64,000 nucleotides of DNA, taken from Amycolatopsis tolypomycina (GTDB lineage: Bacteria > Actinomycetota > Actinomycetes > Mycobacteriales > Pseudonocardiaceae). Under the pieces are notes generated by a model that made no database searches, was not told where the DNA came from, and saw nothing but the letters and a program-made list of their open reading frames with translations. Positions 24,692 through 32,769 of this stretch are shown in pieces (position 1 is the stretch's first letter; each line of letters starts with the position of its first letter). The stretch covers positions 964,543 to 1,028,542 of the forward strand of contig NZ_FNSO01000003.1 in the NCBI RefSeq assembly GCF_900105945.1, in the 5' to 3' direction. The position numbers and the translations under genes were made by a program.

Positions 24692-25135
24692 TCAGCGGTG
24701 CGCGACGGCCGGCGCGTCGAAGGCGTCGGCGGGGAAGTGGAACTCGTCGGTGAGGTCGCTGACGCCGGCCTGCTGCCGCTGGTCCTGGGCGGAGGAGGCC
24801 TGCCCCTCCCAGTTGAGCCGCTCGAGGATCCATTCCTGCGCGAGCGCCTGCGGCGAGATCTGCCGCTCGGCGGCGATGTCCTTGAGCTGCTGGTTGGCGA
24901 CCAGGCTCAGCCGCAGCTGGATGACCTGGGCTTCACCGAACCGCTTGCCGGATCCGGTGCTCTCGAGGTCGTTGTCGGGGGCCAGCGCCGCCAGGTACGA
25001 GGTGAGTTCAGTGTCCTCGACAACACCGTCGTCCACGGGCTTCGCGGCACCACGATGACGCCCGGAAGACGCGGCGGCTTTCAGGTTCGTGCGGCTGCTC
25101 AAGCGGCCAAGGGAGGGGAGAGGCACGAAAGCCAC
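24692..25135 (-). CDS. Conserved hypothetical protein with ribbon-helix-helix-like segment
   Basis: The frame is open to 25219. I prefer GTG 25135 (147 residues; VAFVPLPSLGRLSSRTNLKA) because it removes a Cys/Trp-rich extension, but no ribosome site decides it. The N-terminus is basic and Ser-rich. Residues about 70-110 (AQVIQLRLSLVANQQLKDIA, then AAERQISPQALAQEWILERL) have the spacing of an Arc/CopG-type fold. The C-terminus is acidic. It could be a DNA-binding protein; no toxin-like partner gene is next to it. Confidence 0.55.
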   Translation of the reverse strand: MAFVPLPSLGRLSSRTNLKAAASSGRHRGAAKPVDDGVVEDTELTSYLAALAPDNDLESTGSGKRFGEAQVIQLRLSLVANQQLKDIAAERQISPQALAQEWILERLNWEGQASSAQDQRQQAGVSDLTDEFHFPADAFDAPAVAHR

Positions 25136-25830
25136 GATAACGTTTGGATCTCGCCACACAAACCACTGTGAGCTACAACACGCCGTCGAAATTCCCCATT
25201 CAGCCGAGCGGCCACCCATTCAGCCCAAAGCACAACAACGGAAAGCAACCCCCGGATAACCGAGCGGGTCGATCAAGCGGGGCGGGCTGGGAGCGGGGGC
25301 CCCGGACAACGCCAGCAAGGGGCGGGTCACCCAGCAGGGGGCCAGGACATGGACAGCGCACGGGGGTCCGCCAGGGCGCGCAGCGCCCGAGGCGAAGAGG
25401 GACCACGCTGGAAGCCGAGCGCAAGGCACCGTGGGGGTCCGGGGGGCTCGGCCCCCCGGGTCAGCACACCGAAATGATTGGGCCAGGCGAAGGGCGAAGC
25501 CCGAGCGGCCCAAGAAATGGAGGACCCCCGCGCCAGGGGGAGGAACGCGGGGGTCGGAGGGGATCTCCACAGGCGCTGACCGGGGGTGTGTCAGCACCTC
25601 GATTGTTGCACGAGTTGGGTGGTTGGGCGAGTGGAGAGCGGGAAATTTCCCCGTGTGGTGTCACTTTGCCCTGGGGGTGACGTTCGTTCGGGGTGAGTTC
25701 TTCTTCGGTGTTGCCGATTGCGCTGCGTTGAGCGGAGCGTGGCCTCAGGTTCACTCTCCGGGGGGCTGTGTGTGGTGGCCGGTGCTGGTTAGCCTCGCGG
25801 CCAAGTTGTTGTGAGCCGTGTGGAGGGGCT
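25136..25830. other. Non-coding region with several strong hairpins
   Basis: 695 bases without a credible gene. Stems seen are GGGCGC/GCGCCC at 25374-25388, CCGGGGGG/CCCCCCGG at 25439-25459, and GACCCCCGCG/CGCGGGGGTC at 25523-25555. The last has a C-rich loop on the minus strand that recalls 6C RNA, but I cannot find the second C-loop hairpin. The right third (25,600-25,830) is promoter-like sequence before the next gene, which has a GGAGGGG ribosome site. Confidence 0.4.
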
Positions 25831-26085
25831 ATGAGCGGGTCTGTTGAAGTGCGGCAGTTCCTCCTTCGGTACGAAGGTGCCGATGGGGGGAGCGCTCCGT
25901 TTGCGGGGGCGTTGCCGGCGCAGCGAAGTGGTGCCGCGGATGCGCAGCGGGTGTCGGATGATCAGGTTCGGCGGGCTCGGCTGGCGGTGGCGCATGGGGC
26001 GCTGGGGGTCGAGGACTGTGTTCAGTTGCTGGAGATGCTGGGGCTGAACCTGGATGAGGACGGGCAGGCGCCCGTTCAGCGTTGA
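25831..26085 (+). CDS. Conserved hypothetical protein (84 aa)
   Basis: ATG 25831 directly follows GGAGGGGCT. The product is soluble, with a helical second half (DQVRRARLAVAHGALGVEDC, then VQLLEMLGLNLDED). I recognise no domain. A frame beginning at 25768 would add a Cys/Trp-rich stretch and bypass the ribosome site, so it is not used. A hairpin terminator follows. Confidence 0.6.
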   Translation: MSGSVEVRQFLLRYEGADGGSAPFAGALPAQRSGAADAQRVSDDQVRRARLAVAHGALGVEDCVQLLEMLGLNLDEDGQAPVQR

Positions 26086-26091
26086 ACGGGT

Positions 26092-26117
26092 GGGTCCGGC
26101 GTGGGTGCGCCGGACCC
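26092..26117 (+). terminator. Terminator hairpin
   Basis: Perfect 10-bp stem GGGTCCGGCG/CGCCGGACCC with a 6-base loop, 6 bases after the preceding stop codon. Confidence 0.7.
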
Positions 26118-26183
26118 GTCCGGTGATATTTCCGCAGGTTATGCCTCTTTTCGGGAAGTAATTGGCGGGTCTCCGCCTGCTGT

Positions 26184-26212
26184 TTGACGCAGGTTTAGTA
26201 ACACTGTTACGG
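26184..26212 (+). promoter_or_regulatory. Promoter with palindromic operator
   Basis: TTGACG (26184-26189) is a good -35, with a weak -10 about 17 bases on. The 13-base palindrome GTAACACTGTTAC (26198-26210) occupies the spacer and -10, the usual place for a TetR-type repressor operator. The regulator is not identified; it may be encoded elsewhere. Confidence 0.5.
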
Positions 26213-26236
26213 TTGTCGTGTCGAAAGGGGGCCGGC

Positions 26237-27031
26237 ATGACGACGATCGAGGGTGCGGCGGGTCTGGCGAGCCGGATCAGGCCGGTGGTGCAGGTGCTGG
26301 GCGGGAAGTTCATGACGTCGCCGGAGCTGGCCGCCGTCGAGGCGGAGGTCGGGTTGCCGCCGCGTTCGCTGTACGTGCGGGGACGGTCGGCCGTGCTCGG
26401 GGACGTCCCGCCGAAGGTGGCCGCGGAGCTGTTCGGCATCTTCCCGCACTGGCTGTTCGACTTCGTCCTGCCGCCGGCGACGGCCGCTCTCGACGCGTCC
26501 GCCGCCGTCCGCGCCTACGCGGAGTCATCGGCTCGGTGGTCGCGTGTCAGCCTTTCGGCCGTACCGGAGCCCGGCCGCTTGGCCGAGCTGCTGTTCCACG
26601 TCGTGGACGCCGCCGACGCGAGCGGGCTGGCGCTGTTCGCGGGATGGAAGAACGCCGCGCGTCCCGAGGGGGACGTCGAGCGCCTCGGCTTCGCGCTGAT
26701 GGTCTTCCGCGAGCTGCGCGGCGGCCTTCACTTCGCGGCCCTGCGGGCGCTGGGGCTGTCGGTGCCGGAGGCGGTGATCGCGGACCCGGAGGGCGGCCGC
26801 GCGCGCCTGCTGCGCACGGCGTGGCCCGAGGACGCGGCCGACGAGCTGGTGGCGGCGGCGGCGCGCAAACCGGACCTGCGCGAACGGTGGCAGCGCGCCG
26901 AAGCGCTCACCGACGACCGCATCGGCGAACTGCTGGCTTCGGCTCTGACGGAGGCGGAGCGAGCCGAGCTTGATCGCCGGCTGGCGGAACTGGCGACGTT
27001 TGCGCAGGTCCCAGCCTTGCCGACGGCTTAA
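26237..27031 (+). CDS. SCO6745-family protein (putative regulator or enzyme)
   Basis: ATG 26237 lies 7 bases after AAAGGGGGC; 264 residues. The all-helical sequence with SLYVRGRSAVLGDVPPKVAAELFGIFP..., LAELLFHVVDAADASGLALFAGW and RELRGGLHFAALRALGLSVPEA fits the actinobacterial SCO6745 family, sometimes annotated as helix-turn-helix proteins, whose biochemical role is not established. No catalytic motif is clear. The palindromic site in its promoter suggests repression by a TetR-like protein. Confidence 0.7.
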   Translation: MTTIEGAAGLASRIRPVVQVLGGKFMTSPELAAVEAEVGLPPRSLYVRGRSAVLGDVPPKVAAELFGIFPHWLFDFVLPPATAALDASAAVRAYAESSARWSRVSLSAVPEPGRLAELLFHVVDAADASGLALFAGWKNAARPEGDVERLGFALMVFRELRGGLHFAALRALGLSVPEAVIADPEGGRARLLRTAWPEDAADELVAAAARKPDLRERWQRAEALTDDRIGELLASALTEAERAELDRRLAELATFAQVPALPTA

Positions 27032-27130
27032 GTCACCCCCTGTGCAAACGGGTGGCGGCGTGCCCTATGCTTGTAATCGCTCCCAGGGGAACCTGAGAGC
27101 GCGGTCGGTCGGTCACCCGAAACCGGCCGG

Positions 27131-27203
27131 GCTCCCATCGTTCAGCGGCCTAGGACTCCGCCCTTTCAAGGCGGCAACGCGGGTTCGAATCCCGTTGGGA
27201 GTA
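27131..27203 (+). tRNA. tRNA-Glu (anticodon UUC)
   Basis: A cloverleaf of 73 bases: acceptor GCTCCCA/TGGGAGT, anticodon stem CCGCC/GGCGG with loop CTTTCAA (anticodon TTC), and T-arm GCGGGTTCGAATCCCGT. No CCA is encoded. It is the first of three closely spaced tRNA genes. Confidence 0.95.
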
Positions 27204-27225
27204 CGCAGTACTGTAGTAGATGCAA

Positions 27226-27299
27226 GGCCCTGTGGCGCAGTTGGTTAGCGCGTCGCCCTGTCACGGCGAAGGTCGCGGGTTCGAGTCCCGTCAGGGTCG
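27226..27299 (+). tRNA. tRNA-Asp (anticodon GUC)
   Basis: 74 bases: acceptor GGCCCTG/CAGGGTC, D-arm GCGCAGTTGGTTAGCGC, anticodon stem TCGCC/GGCGA with loop CTGTCAC (GTC), T-arm GCGGGTTCGAGTCCCGT. CCA is not encoded. It lies 22 bases after tRNA-Glu. Confidence 0.95.
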
Positions 27300-27330
27300 C
27301 AAGATCGTTCGGCTCCTTGCCGGCGTTCCC

Positions 27331-27404
27331 GGCCAGGTAGCTCAGTTGGTACGAGCGTCCGCCTGAAAAGCGGAAGGTCGCCGGTTCGACCCCGGCCCTG
27401 GCCA
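27331..27404 (+). tRNA. tRNA-Phe (anticodon GAA), AICE integration site
   Basis: 74 bases: acceptor GGCCAGG/CCTGGCC, anticodon stem TCCGC/GCGGA with loop CTGAAAA (GAA), T-arm GCCGGTTCGACCCCGGC, discriminator A. The 3' part from 27362 is repeated at 52753, so the gene is kept intact by the integrated element. pMEA100 of A. mediterranei is known to use tRNA-Phe. Confidence 0.96.
27362..27404. repeat. att core (attL), 3' end of tRNA-Phe
   Basis: The 43 bases from CCTGAAAAGCGG to the tRNA end are repeated exactly at 52753-52795; the preceding base differs (G at 27361, A at 52752). Because a second copy of the element follows the downstream repeat, the true right limit of the core cannot be read from this window. 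Confidence 0.85.
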
Positions 27405-27420
27405 CACTATCTACCTGCGA

Positions 27421-27457
27421 AGACAGGCCCCCAACCTATCGGGTTGGGGGCCTGTCT
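27421..27457. terminator. Bidirectional terminator hairpin at the att end of the AICE
   Basis: Perfect 16-bp stem AGACAGGCCCCCAACC/GGTTGGGGGCCTGTCT around a 5-base loop. It lies between tRNA-Phe and the convergent integrase gene and can end both transcripts. Confidence 0.8.
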
Positions 27458-27465
27458 CGTATCCA

Positions 27466-27496
27466 GGGTCTCAACAAAGGGTCTCAACGGGTCTCA
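27466..27496. repeat. Three GGGTCTCA direct repeats, candidate integrase arm sites
   Basis: GGGTCTCA occurs at 27466-27473, 27479-27486 and 27489-27496, the last overlapping the integrase stop codon. One more copy in the same orientation lies at 52651-52658 near the other end of the element. Arm-type sites on both sides of the core are expected for tyrosine integrases; the role is inferred. Confidence 0.45.
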
Positions 27497-28846
27497 GGCG
27501 CCGTCCTTCCAGAAGTACGTGTTGATCTGGCCTGCCACCTCCTCCCGGATACCGTCGGTCACATGTTGGTACCGCCGTCGCATCGCCTCGGTCGACCAGC
27601 CCATGAGCTTCATCACCACTCGGGGGTCCACTCCGAGCAGCAGCAGGACCGTGGCGGCGGTGTGTCGGGCGTCGTGAAGGCGGGCCTCCCGGACGCCGGC
27701 CTCCGCCAGCAGCTCGCGCCAGGTCTCGTAGTCGGCGCGCGGGTCGATCGGCCGGCCGTTCTCCTGCGTGAAGATCCAGCCACCCTCTTCCCAGAGGTCC
27801 GCAGCCCGGTCTCGTTCGCGTGCCTGGCGCTGCTCGTGCCGCATCAGTAGCTCGAAGATCTGGTCAGGCAGCGGCCACGTGCGGCGCCCGGCCCGTGACT
27901 TGACGTCCACCTCGACCAGGCCGCCGCCGTGGCGTTGCGGGCACTTGCGTGCGTGCTCGACACAGGTCGGCGGGCAAGGCGGCGGACACGGGCGCGTGTG
28001 CCGCTTGCACGGCTGCTTACACGGCGCCGTCTTGTGGTAGGCCGCGCCGCACTCATGCGGGTCATCGCAGCCGTGCAGCCACTTCTGCCGCTGCAGAGCC
28101 TTGCGGATGCGCAGCGTTCGGCGCTCCCGGTTGAGTGCTGGCCACTTGAAGCCCAGCGTCTCGCCCTGGCGGACCCCCAGGGCGAGGGCGATCACGAACC
28201 GCACGCCGTTGCGGCGCTTGAGCGCGGCCTCGATGATCGCCTGCGCGTCTTCGGGCTCGAAAGGCTCTACCTCCTCTTCCTCGACCTTCGGGGCCCTGGC
28301 AATCGCCACCACATTGCGGAAGATCTTCTTGCGGTCGAAGGCGACCTGGAAGGCGGTGCGGGCCGTGCGGTGAACCTGGTGCACGGTGGCCGGCTTGAGC
28401 CCGGCCGCCAGCATCTTGCGGTATAGCTGCTCGAAGTGCTCCGGCTCGATGGGCTTTCCCCTGCGCTTGCCCAGGCCTGGGGTCAGCTTGTACCGGCCCA
28501 CGCCCGGGATCAGGTGACGGTAGACGGCCGTCTTGTAGCCGACGACTGTCTTGTACCGGGCGGTCATCGGGGCGATGTTCTCGACCCAGTGGATCAGCCA
28601 CGCCTCGACTGTCCAAGACTCGCCAGGCTTGAGCACTTCTCCCTTCTCGACCTGATTCAGCAGTTCTCGGTAGGCGTCGCGCGCCTCGTCCTCGTCACGC
28701 CGTTTGATGTGCCGTCGGTCGGGATCGCCGTTGTCCTTGACGCCCACGGTCACCCGGGCGTGCCAGTAGCCGTCGTATTCGCTGTAGTAGAAACTTCCTT
28801 GCCCATCGGGGTTTTTGGTGCCCTTGGGACGTTGGCTGCGTGCCAC
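27494..28846 (-). CDS. int: Tyrosine site-specific integrase
   Basis: 450 residues. The N-terminal arm-binding and core-binding SAM-like region (about 15-190) is followed by a catalytic domain. Its nucleophile set is Arg in ALGVRQGETLGF (about 226), His-Arg in RLHDARHTAATV (about 394-397), the GWS motif (about 418) and Tyr in MRRRYQHV (about 427). An insertion at about 250-300 holds ten Cys and several His residues (HGCDDPHECG...CPPPCPPTC), a putative zinc-binding module common in AICE integrases. The enzyme recombines the tRNA-Phe attB with the element attP. It is encoded next to att and after xis with a 14-base gap. Confidence 0.96.
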   Translation of the reverse strand: MARSQRPKGTKNPDGQGSFYYSEYDGYWHARVTVGVKDNGDPDRRHIKRRDEDEARDAYRELLNQVEKGEVLKPGESWTVEAWLIHWVENIAPMTARYKTVVGYKTAVYRHLIPGVGRYKLTPGLGKRRGKPIEPEHFEQLYRKMLAAGLKPATVHQVHRTARTAFQVAFDRKKIFRNVVAIARAPKVEEEEVEPFEPEDAQAIIEAALKRRNGVRFVIALALGVRQGETLGFKWPALNRERRTLRIRKALQRQKWLHGCDDPHECGAAYHKTAPCKQPCKRHTRPCPPPCPPTCVEHARKCPQRHGGGLVEVDVKSRAGRRTWPLPDQIFELLMRHEQRQARERDRAADLWEEGGWIFTQENGRPIDPRADYETWRELLAEAGVREARLHDARHTAATVLLLLGVDPRVVMKLMGWSTEAMRRRYQHVTDGIREEVAGQINTYFWKDGA

Positions 28847-28860
28847 AGGTGGGCCCTTTC

Positions 28861-29163
28861 TCAGGCGGCGTCAGGTTTCTTGGCGTTGGCGACCAGCCGG
28901 GCGGCGTAGTCGCGGATGGCATCGATGTGCACCCTTCGAAGCCGTCCGATTTGGACAGATTCGAGTTCGCCGGATGCGACTAGCGCGAAAGCGGTGGTGC
29001 GGCCCACACCCAGCTGTGCACCGGCTTCCGCCACGGTGAACAGGACGCGAGGGGGCATCGGTCGCGAGTGCAGTTGCGCGTCTGCCTCCTTGGCTGCCGC
29101 AAGTCGTTCGGCGAGTTGGGCGAGGGTGGTCACGAGTGCGGCGATGTCGTTGGCGGGAGCCAT
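28861..29163 (-). CDS. xis: Excisionase (helix-turn-helix, MerR-like)
   Basis: ATG 29163 follows GGAGGTCATCACGCC, so the longer upstream frame is not used. The 100 residues have a coiled N-terminus and a winged helix-turn-helix of the excisionase family: FTVAEAGAQLGVGRTTAFAL, then VASGELESVQIGRLRRVHID. Such proteins bend the att DNA and direct the integrase to excision. It precedes int in the same direction, and upstream lies the repeat region that may be the origin. Confidence 0.88.
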   Translation of the reverse strand: MAPANDIAALVTTLAQLAERLAAAKEADAQLHSRPMPPRVLFTVAEAGAQLGVGRTTAFALVASGELESVQIGRLRRVHIDAIRDYAARLVANAKKPDAA

Positions 29164-29321
29164 GGCGTGATGACCTCCAAACGCCCGCGGTCGGGCCTGG
29201 TGAAGCGCCGCCGGACACGGGTCGGGCGGCGTGATTCGGTTACGGTGGGTGCTTGCCGGGCTGGGCAGGCTGGCAGAGAGGTAGGGGCGGGTAGCAGCGC
29301 TGGGGCGGCGGGGGCTGGAAG

Positions 29322-29539
29322 AAACCCGCAAAACCCGCAAACCCGCAAAGTGGCCTCTGACCAGCGGGTTTGCTGGCGGGTTTTGGTGCGGGTTTCTCCC
29401 GGCAACCCGAGAAACCCGCGGGTTTTGCGGGTTTCTCCACCGACCCCGGACGAAAAACCCGCCTCCCTCTGCCAGCCTCTTTTCCCTGGTCACAGCCCTA
29501 CGGAGTGATCGTTTGCGGGTTTGCGGGTTTTGCGGGTTT
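29322..29539. repeat. Thirteen copies of GCGGGTTT/AAACCCGC, candidate replication iterons
   Basis: The octamer starts at 29322, 29331, 29339 (AAACCCGC), 29364, 29376, 29388 (GCGGGTTT), 29412 (AAACCCGC), 29418, 29427 (GCGGGTTT), 29455 (AAACCCGC), and 29515, 29523, 29532 (GCGGGTTT). Clusters at 8-9 bp spacing occur at both ends in opposite orientation, and two copies overlap as a palindrome at 29412-29425. The 393-base gap between xis and the helicase-like gene holds no gene. The position suggests an origin or a control site for xis/int. Confidence 0.6.
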
Positions 29540-29556
29540 TTTCGCCGCCTGTGCTC

Positions 29557-31134
29557 CTAGGACGCTTGCCGCTCGACCCACCACAGCTTGCTGTTGAGGT
29601 GCTTGTCGGTTGCGCTGCGTAGCACGACGTCGCCGTGCCAGCGGTCGATCTGGCCACGCAGCCGCCACCCCAGGCTCTTCACCGACAGCGGCTTTCCGGC
29701 CCGGTCGGTCGGGAACGTCCCGGCCCACGGGTCGGTCCCGGTGGTCGGCTCGCCGGACTGGCGCAGCTGCTGGGAGGTCAGCCGGACGTCGCCGTGGATG
29801 TCGTCCCAGGCCATCAGGAACGCCCGCCACTCCCCGTCTTCCTCATCCAGCTCGCGGACGGAGTCGGCGTTGGCGAGGAACCCGCCGACCTGGTGGTGTT
29901 CCAGGAAGCCCCCGAGGTGGCGGGCCCACGGGGTGAACTGCCGCATCTGCGGTACCGCGCTGGCGGTCGGTGCGCCGTTGTTCGTCCAATCCAGAATGAG
30001 GATCAGCACGTGCCGCAGCACGGTGGCCCGGTTGCCCGGGTCGAGGATCCACGAGTCGAGGTTCGGGATCGTGAACCCCGTGCGGGCCTCCGGGCGCGGG
30101 CAGTTCGGGTCGAGGCGCACCCACACCGAGCGGGAGGCCATGTCCCCGCCGGTGCGCAGGTTGTTGCCGGTGGCCAGCCACAACCGGTCATTGATGAAGT
30201 TCGCCGCGGAGTTCGTGCCCAGCCGCCGATCCGACCAGTTCCGTTCGGTGACCAGCCGGGCCAGCACGGCGGAGTTCACCATGGCGCCCTCGGCCAGGTT
30301 GTCGAACACGATCACCCCCACGCTGTCGGCCAGCACCGTGGTGATGGCCTTGCGCAGCTCTTCCTCCGAGTCGGTCCAGGTCAGCACCCGCTGCCCGACC
30401 AGCAGCCCGACGCAGCCGGCCAGGATCGTCTTGCCCGAGCCGGGCATGGACGCCTCGATCATCCCGAACGGCGACAACGCGCGGGTGTAGGGGCGGATCA
30501 GCGGGGTGACCAGCAGCGCCAGGTAGTTGGCGCGGTCGGCGTCGCTGCGCCACGGGAAGTCCCGCAGGAACCGGTCGAGCAGGAACTCCCGCGACTCGGC
30601 CACCTCGCCCGGCGTGGGCTGTTCCGGGATCCGGCCGAGGTGCTGGTTGCCGGCCAGGTAGAACCCGGTCGCCGGGTCGTAGCCGGGGTCCTGCAACAGG
30701 GTTCCGTCCCGGCGCAGCACCGGGGTGGAGATGATCCGGTGCAGCACCGGCAGTTTCGGCCATGACCGCCGGGCCAACACAGCGTTGAGCACGGTGGCGT
30801 TCGGGGTGGTTTCCACTTCTTTCCCTTCGCGTTTGACGTCGATCACCTCGGCGTGCTCGGCCAGCAGCGAGGCGAGCAGCGGCGGCTTGAGGACCGAGGC
30901 GGTGATGGGCAACGCCACGTCGGCATCCCCGGCCTCGGTGTCCTCGGTGGCGCCGGAGATCTCCTCCACCACCACCGGGGCGCCCTCGGACACGTAGGTG
31001 TCCGGGATGATCCGGTCGTCCAGCGCGCCGGTGAGGATGCGGATGGCGTCCGGGTCCTCACCGATGCGCAGCCGCGGGCGACCCGTGTTGCCCAGCGGCC
31101 ACAGCGACCGGGCTTGTGCGGGTGTGCTGGCCAT
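29557..31134 (-). CDS. P-loop ATPase, replicative helicase-like protein
   Basis: 525 residues from ATG 31134 (GGAGAGGGAAC before it). Walker A reads MPGSGKTIL (about 234) and Walker B VGVIVFDNLAEG (about 280), followed by a sensor-like LWLATGNNLR (about 320). The N-terminal 200 residues are mixed, and the C-terminal 100 look like a winged-helix DNA-binding end (LTSQQLRQSG...SVKSLGWRLRGQI). This plan resembles phage and plasmid primase-associated helicases. With the separate primase-polymerase at 35868 it could form the replication pair. No known Rep family is certain. Confidence 0.7.
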   Translation of the reverse strand: MASTPAQARSLWPLGNTGRPRLRIGEDPDAIRILTGALDDRIIPDTYVSEGAPVVVEEISGATEDTEAGDADVALPITASVLKPPLLASLLAEHAEVIDVKREGKEVETTPNATVLNAVLARRSWPKLPVLHRIISTPVLRRDGTLLQDPGYDPATGFYLAGNQHLGRIPEQPTPGEVAESREFLLDRFLRDFPWRSDADRANYLALLVTPLIRPYTRALSPFGMIEASMPGSGKTILAGCVGLLVGQRVLTWTDSEEELRKAITTVLADSVGVIVFDNLAEGAMVNSAVLARLVTERNWSDRRLGTNSAANFINDRLWLATGNNLRTGGDMASRSVWVRLDPNCPRPEARTGFTIPNLDSWILDPGNRATVLRHVLILILDWTNNGAPTASAVPQMRQFTPWARHLGGFLEHHQVGGFLANADSVRELDEEDGEWRAFLMAWDDIHGDVRLTSQQLRQSGEPTTGTDPWAGTFPTDRAGKPLSVKSLGWRLRGQIDRWHGDVVLRSATDKHLNSKLWWVERQAS

Positions 31135-31173
31135 GGCGTTCCCTCTCCGTCGTGCGGGTGATGCATGCCGCGC

Positions 31174-32769
31174 TTACGCGGCGGGTTCCAGCGGTTCGCC
31201 GGTGATGGCCTCGATCACGGCCGAGCCGAGGACTTCGGCCATGCCGGGCGGGACGGCGTTGCCCCAGCCGCGGACGCACTTGCGCTTGGACTTCGCGACC
31301 TTCGGCGGCACCTTGTAGCCGGCAGGGAAACCCATTCCGGCGGCGATCTCGTGCGGTTCGAGCATCCGGAACGTGCACGCCTCGACCGGCGCGGTGCCGC
31401 CCACCAGGGCGTAGCGGTCGCGGGTGGTCAGCGTGCCGATCGGGTCGTCCGTGAGCTGGGTGCCGCCGTTGCCGTAGTAGGCCATCAGCAACGCCTGCCC
31501 CGCCTCGCCGGTCGGCGGGCCCACGAGGCCGTGGTGGTTGCCCCCGGCCGAGACGGTCGGGATCGGCCCGTCCAGCGGGTAGGCGGCGTTGAACGAGCCG
31601 CCGTTGCGCTGGATCGAGATGAACGGCGGCACCACCACCGCGGTCTCCCGGCGGCAGGTCTGCGTCCGCATCGGTTCGAGGATCGTGCTGGCGGTGTCGA
31701 CCCCGGCCCGCGCGGCGCACGACACGAGCAGAGGCGGGCACACCAGCCCGTCGGTCTCCCGGGTGGTGCGCGTCGGCAGGGGCTCGCCGACGCTGGTGGC
31801 GTGCTGGCGCCACGTCCCGCCGGCCGGGGTGAGCAGCGCCCCGATGTGGCGGGCCAGCCCGGCCTTGATCCGGTTCATGGTGTTCTCGGTGAGCGGGTCC
31901 GGTCGGCCGTGGTCGTCGACCCGTTCCCCGATGCGCTGCCCGGGGTCGAGCGACCAGTCGATGATCGTGCTGGCCGGGAGCACGGCGGGTTCGACGATCT
32001 GGTGTCGGCAGGTGCGGTGCGGGCAGCGGTAGACGTACTGGCCGTGGCGGATGCCGTAGATCCCCATGGTGTTGCGGGGGTTCTTGAACACCTGCACCGC
32101 ACTGACGACCTGGTCGCAGACCGGGCAGTACGCCTTGGGGCGCAGCCACTTGTCCCAGTCCGGGTCCCGGCCGAGGCTCACGTGCCAGTAGGCCAGGAAG
32201 AACCGGTTGCGGGACTGCGCGATCTTCCCGAGGGTGGGGCCGGTGACGTGCATGGCGTTGAGCGCGATCACCTTGGTGCGGTAGCCGTAGAAGGCGATCT
32301 CGCGCCGCCACCGGGCGAACTGGTCCCACTTCACGACCTGGACCACGTTCTCCACCACGCCCCCGAGCACCGGCGCACGCCGGATGGCCATGGCTTTGAG
32401 GTAGCGCGGGATCTCCTCCATCAGCGCCCGCGCCCGCGCGGTCTCCGGGTTGAGCGCCCGCGGCCCGGTCACCGGATCGAACAGCACCCCTTGCGTGCTC
32501 TGGTCGAAGTCGCGTTTCTCGCCGCGGGCGTCCGTCCACGGCGGACACGACGGCGAGGCCCAGAAGAAGTCCACCCGCGGGAACTTGCCGATGTCGGCCT
32601 TGGCGATGTCGCCCTCGTAGTGATCCATGCCGGGGTGGTTGTAGGCGTGGGTGGCGATGGCGTCGGGGTTGTGGTTGGCGGCCAGGACGCCCTCGGTGCC
32701 GGGCACGGCCAGGACGCCGGTGGTGTCGCCGCCGAACCCGGCGAACTCGTGGTAGGTGGTGACGGTCAT
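31174..32769 (-). CDS. DNA (cytosine-5) methyltransferase, no restriction partner seen
   Basis: 531 residues. The FAGFGGDTTG SAM-binding motif I is near residue 9, the catalytic motif IV is PSCPPWTD (Cys about 74), motif VI GVVENVVQVVKW, motif VIII QSRNRFF and motif X GWGNAVPPGMAEVL near the end. A zinc-ribbon-like set of Cys (YCPVCDQ...CPHRTCRH) lies in the target-recognition half. It should methylate cytosine in an unknown motif, and may protect the element from host restriction during transfer. No endonuclease gene adjoins. It starts in a TGATG overlap with the preceding gene. Confidence 0.9.
   Translation of the reverse strand: MTVTTYHEFAGFGGDTTGVLAVPGTEGVLAANHNPDAIATHAYNHPGMDHYEGDIAKADIGKFPRVDFFWASPSCPPWTDARGEKRDFDQSTQGVLFDPVTGPRALNPETARARALMEEIPRYLKAMAIRRAPVLGGVVENVVQVVKWDQFARWRREIAFYGYRTKVIALNAMHVTGPTLGKIAQSRNRFFLAYWHVSLGRDPDWDKWLRPKAYCPVCDQVVSAVQVFKNPRNTMGIYGIRHGQYVYRCPHRTCRHQIVEPAVLPASTIIDWSLDPGQRIGERVDDHGRPDPLTENTMNRIKAGLARHIGALLTPAGGTWRQHATSVGEPLPTRTTRETDGLVCPPLLVSCAARAGVDTASTILEPMRTQTCRRETAVVVPPFISIQRNGGSFNAAYPLDGPIPTVSAGGNHHGLVGPPTGEAGQALLMAYYGNGGTQLTDDPIGTLTTRDRYALVGGTAPVEACTFRMLEPHEIAAGMGFPAGYKVPPKVAKSKRKCVRGWGNAVPPGMAEVLGSAVIEAITGEPLEPAA

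Noticed and set aside
25144..25680. 178-codon frame in the hairpin-rich region
   Set aside because: Pro/Gly/Arg-rich translation with no domain and no ribosome site, and it runs through several strong stems.
25136..25830. RNase P RNA, tmRNA or 6C RNA in the non-coding region
   Set aside because: The conserved RNase P core (GAGGAAAGTC-type) and the tmRNA tRNA-like ends are absent on both strands, and only one C-loop hairpin is present.
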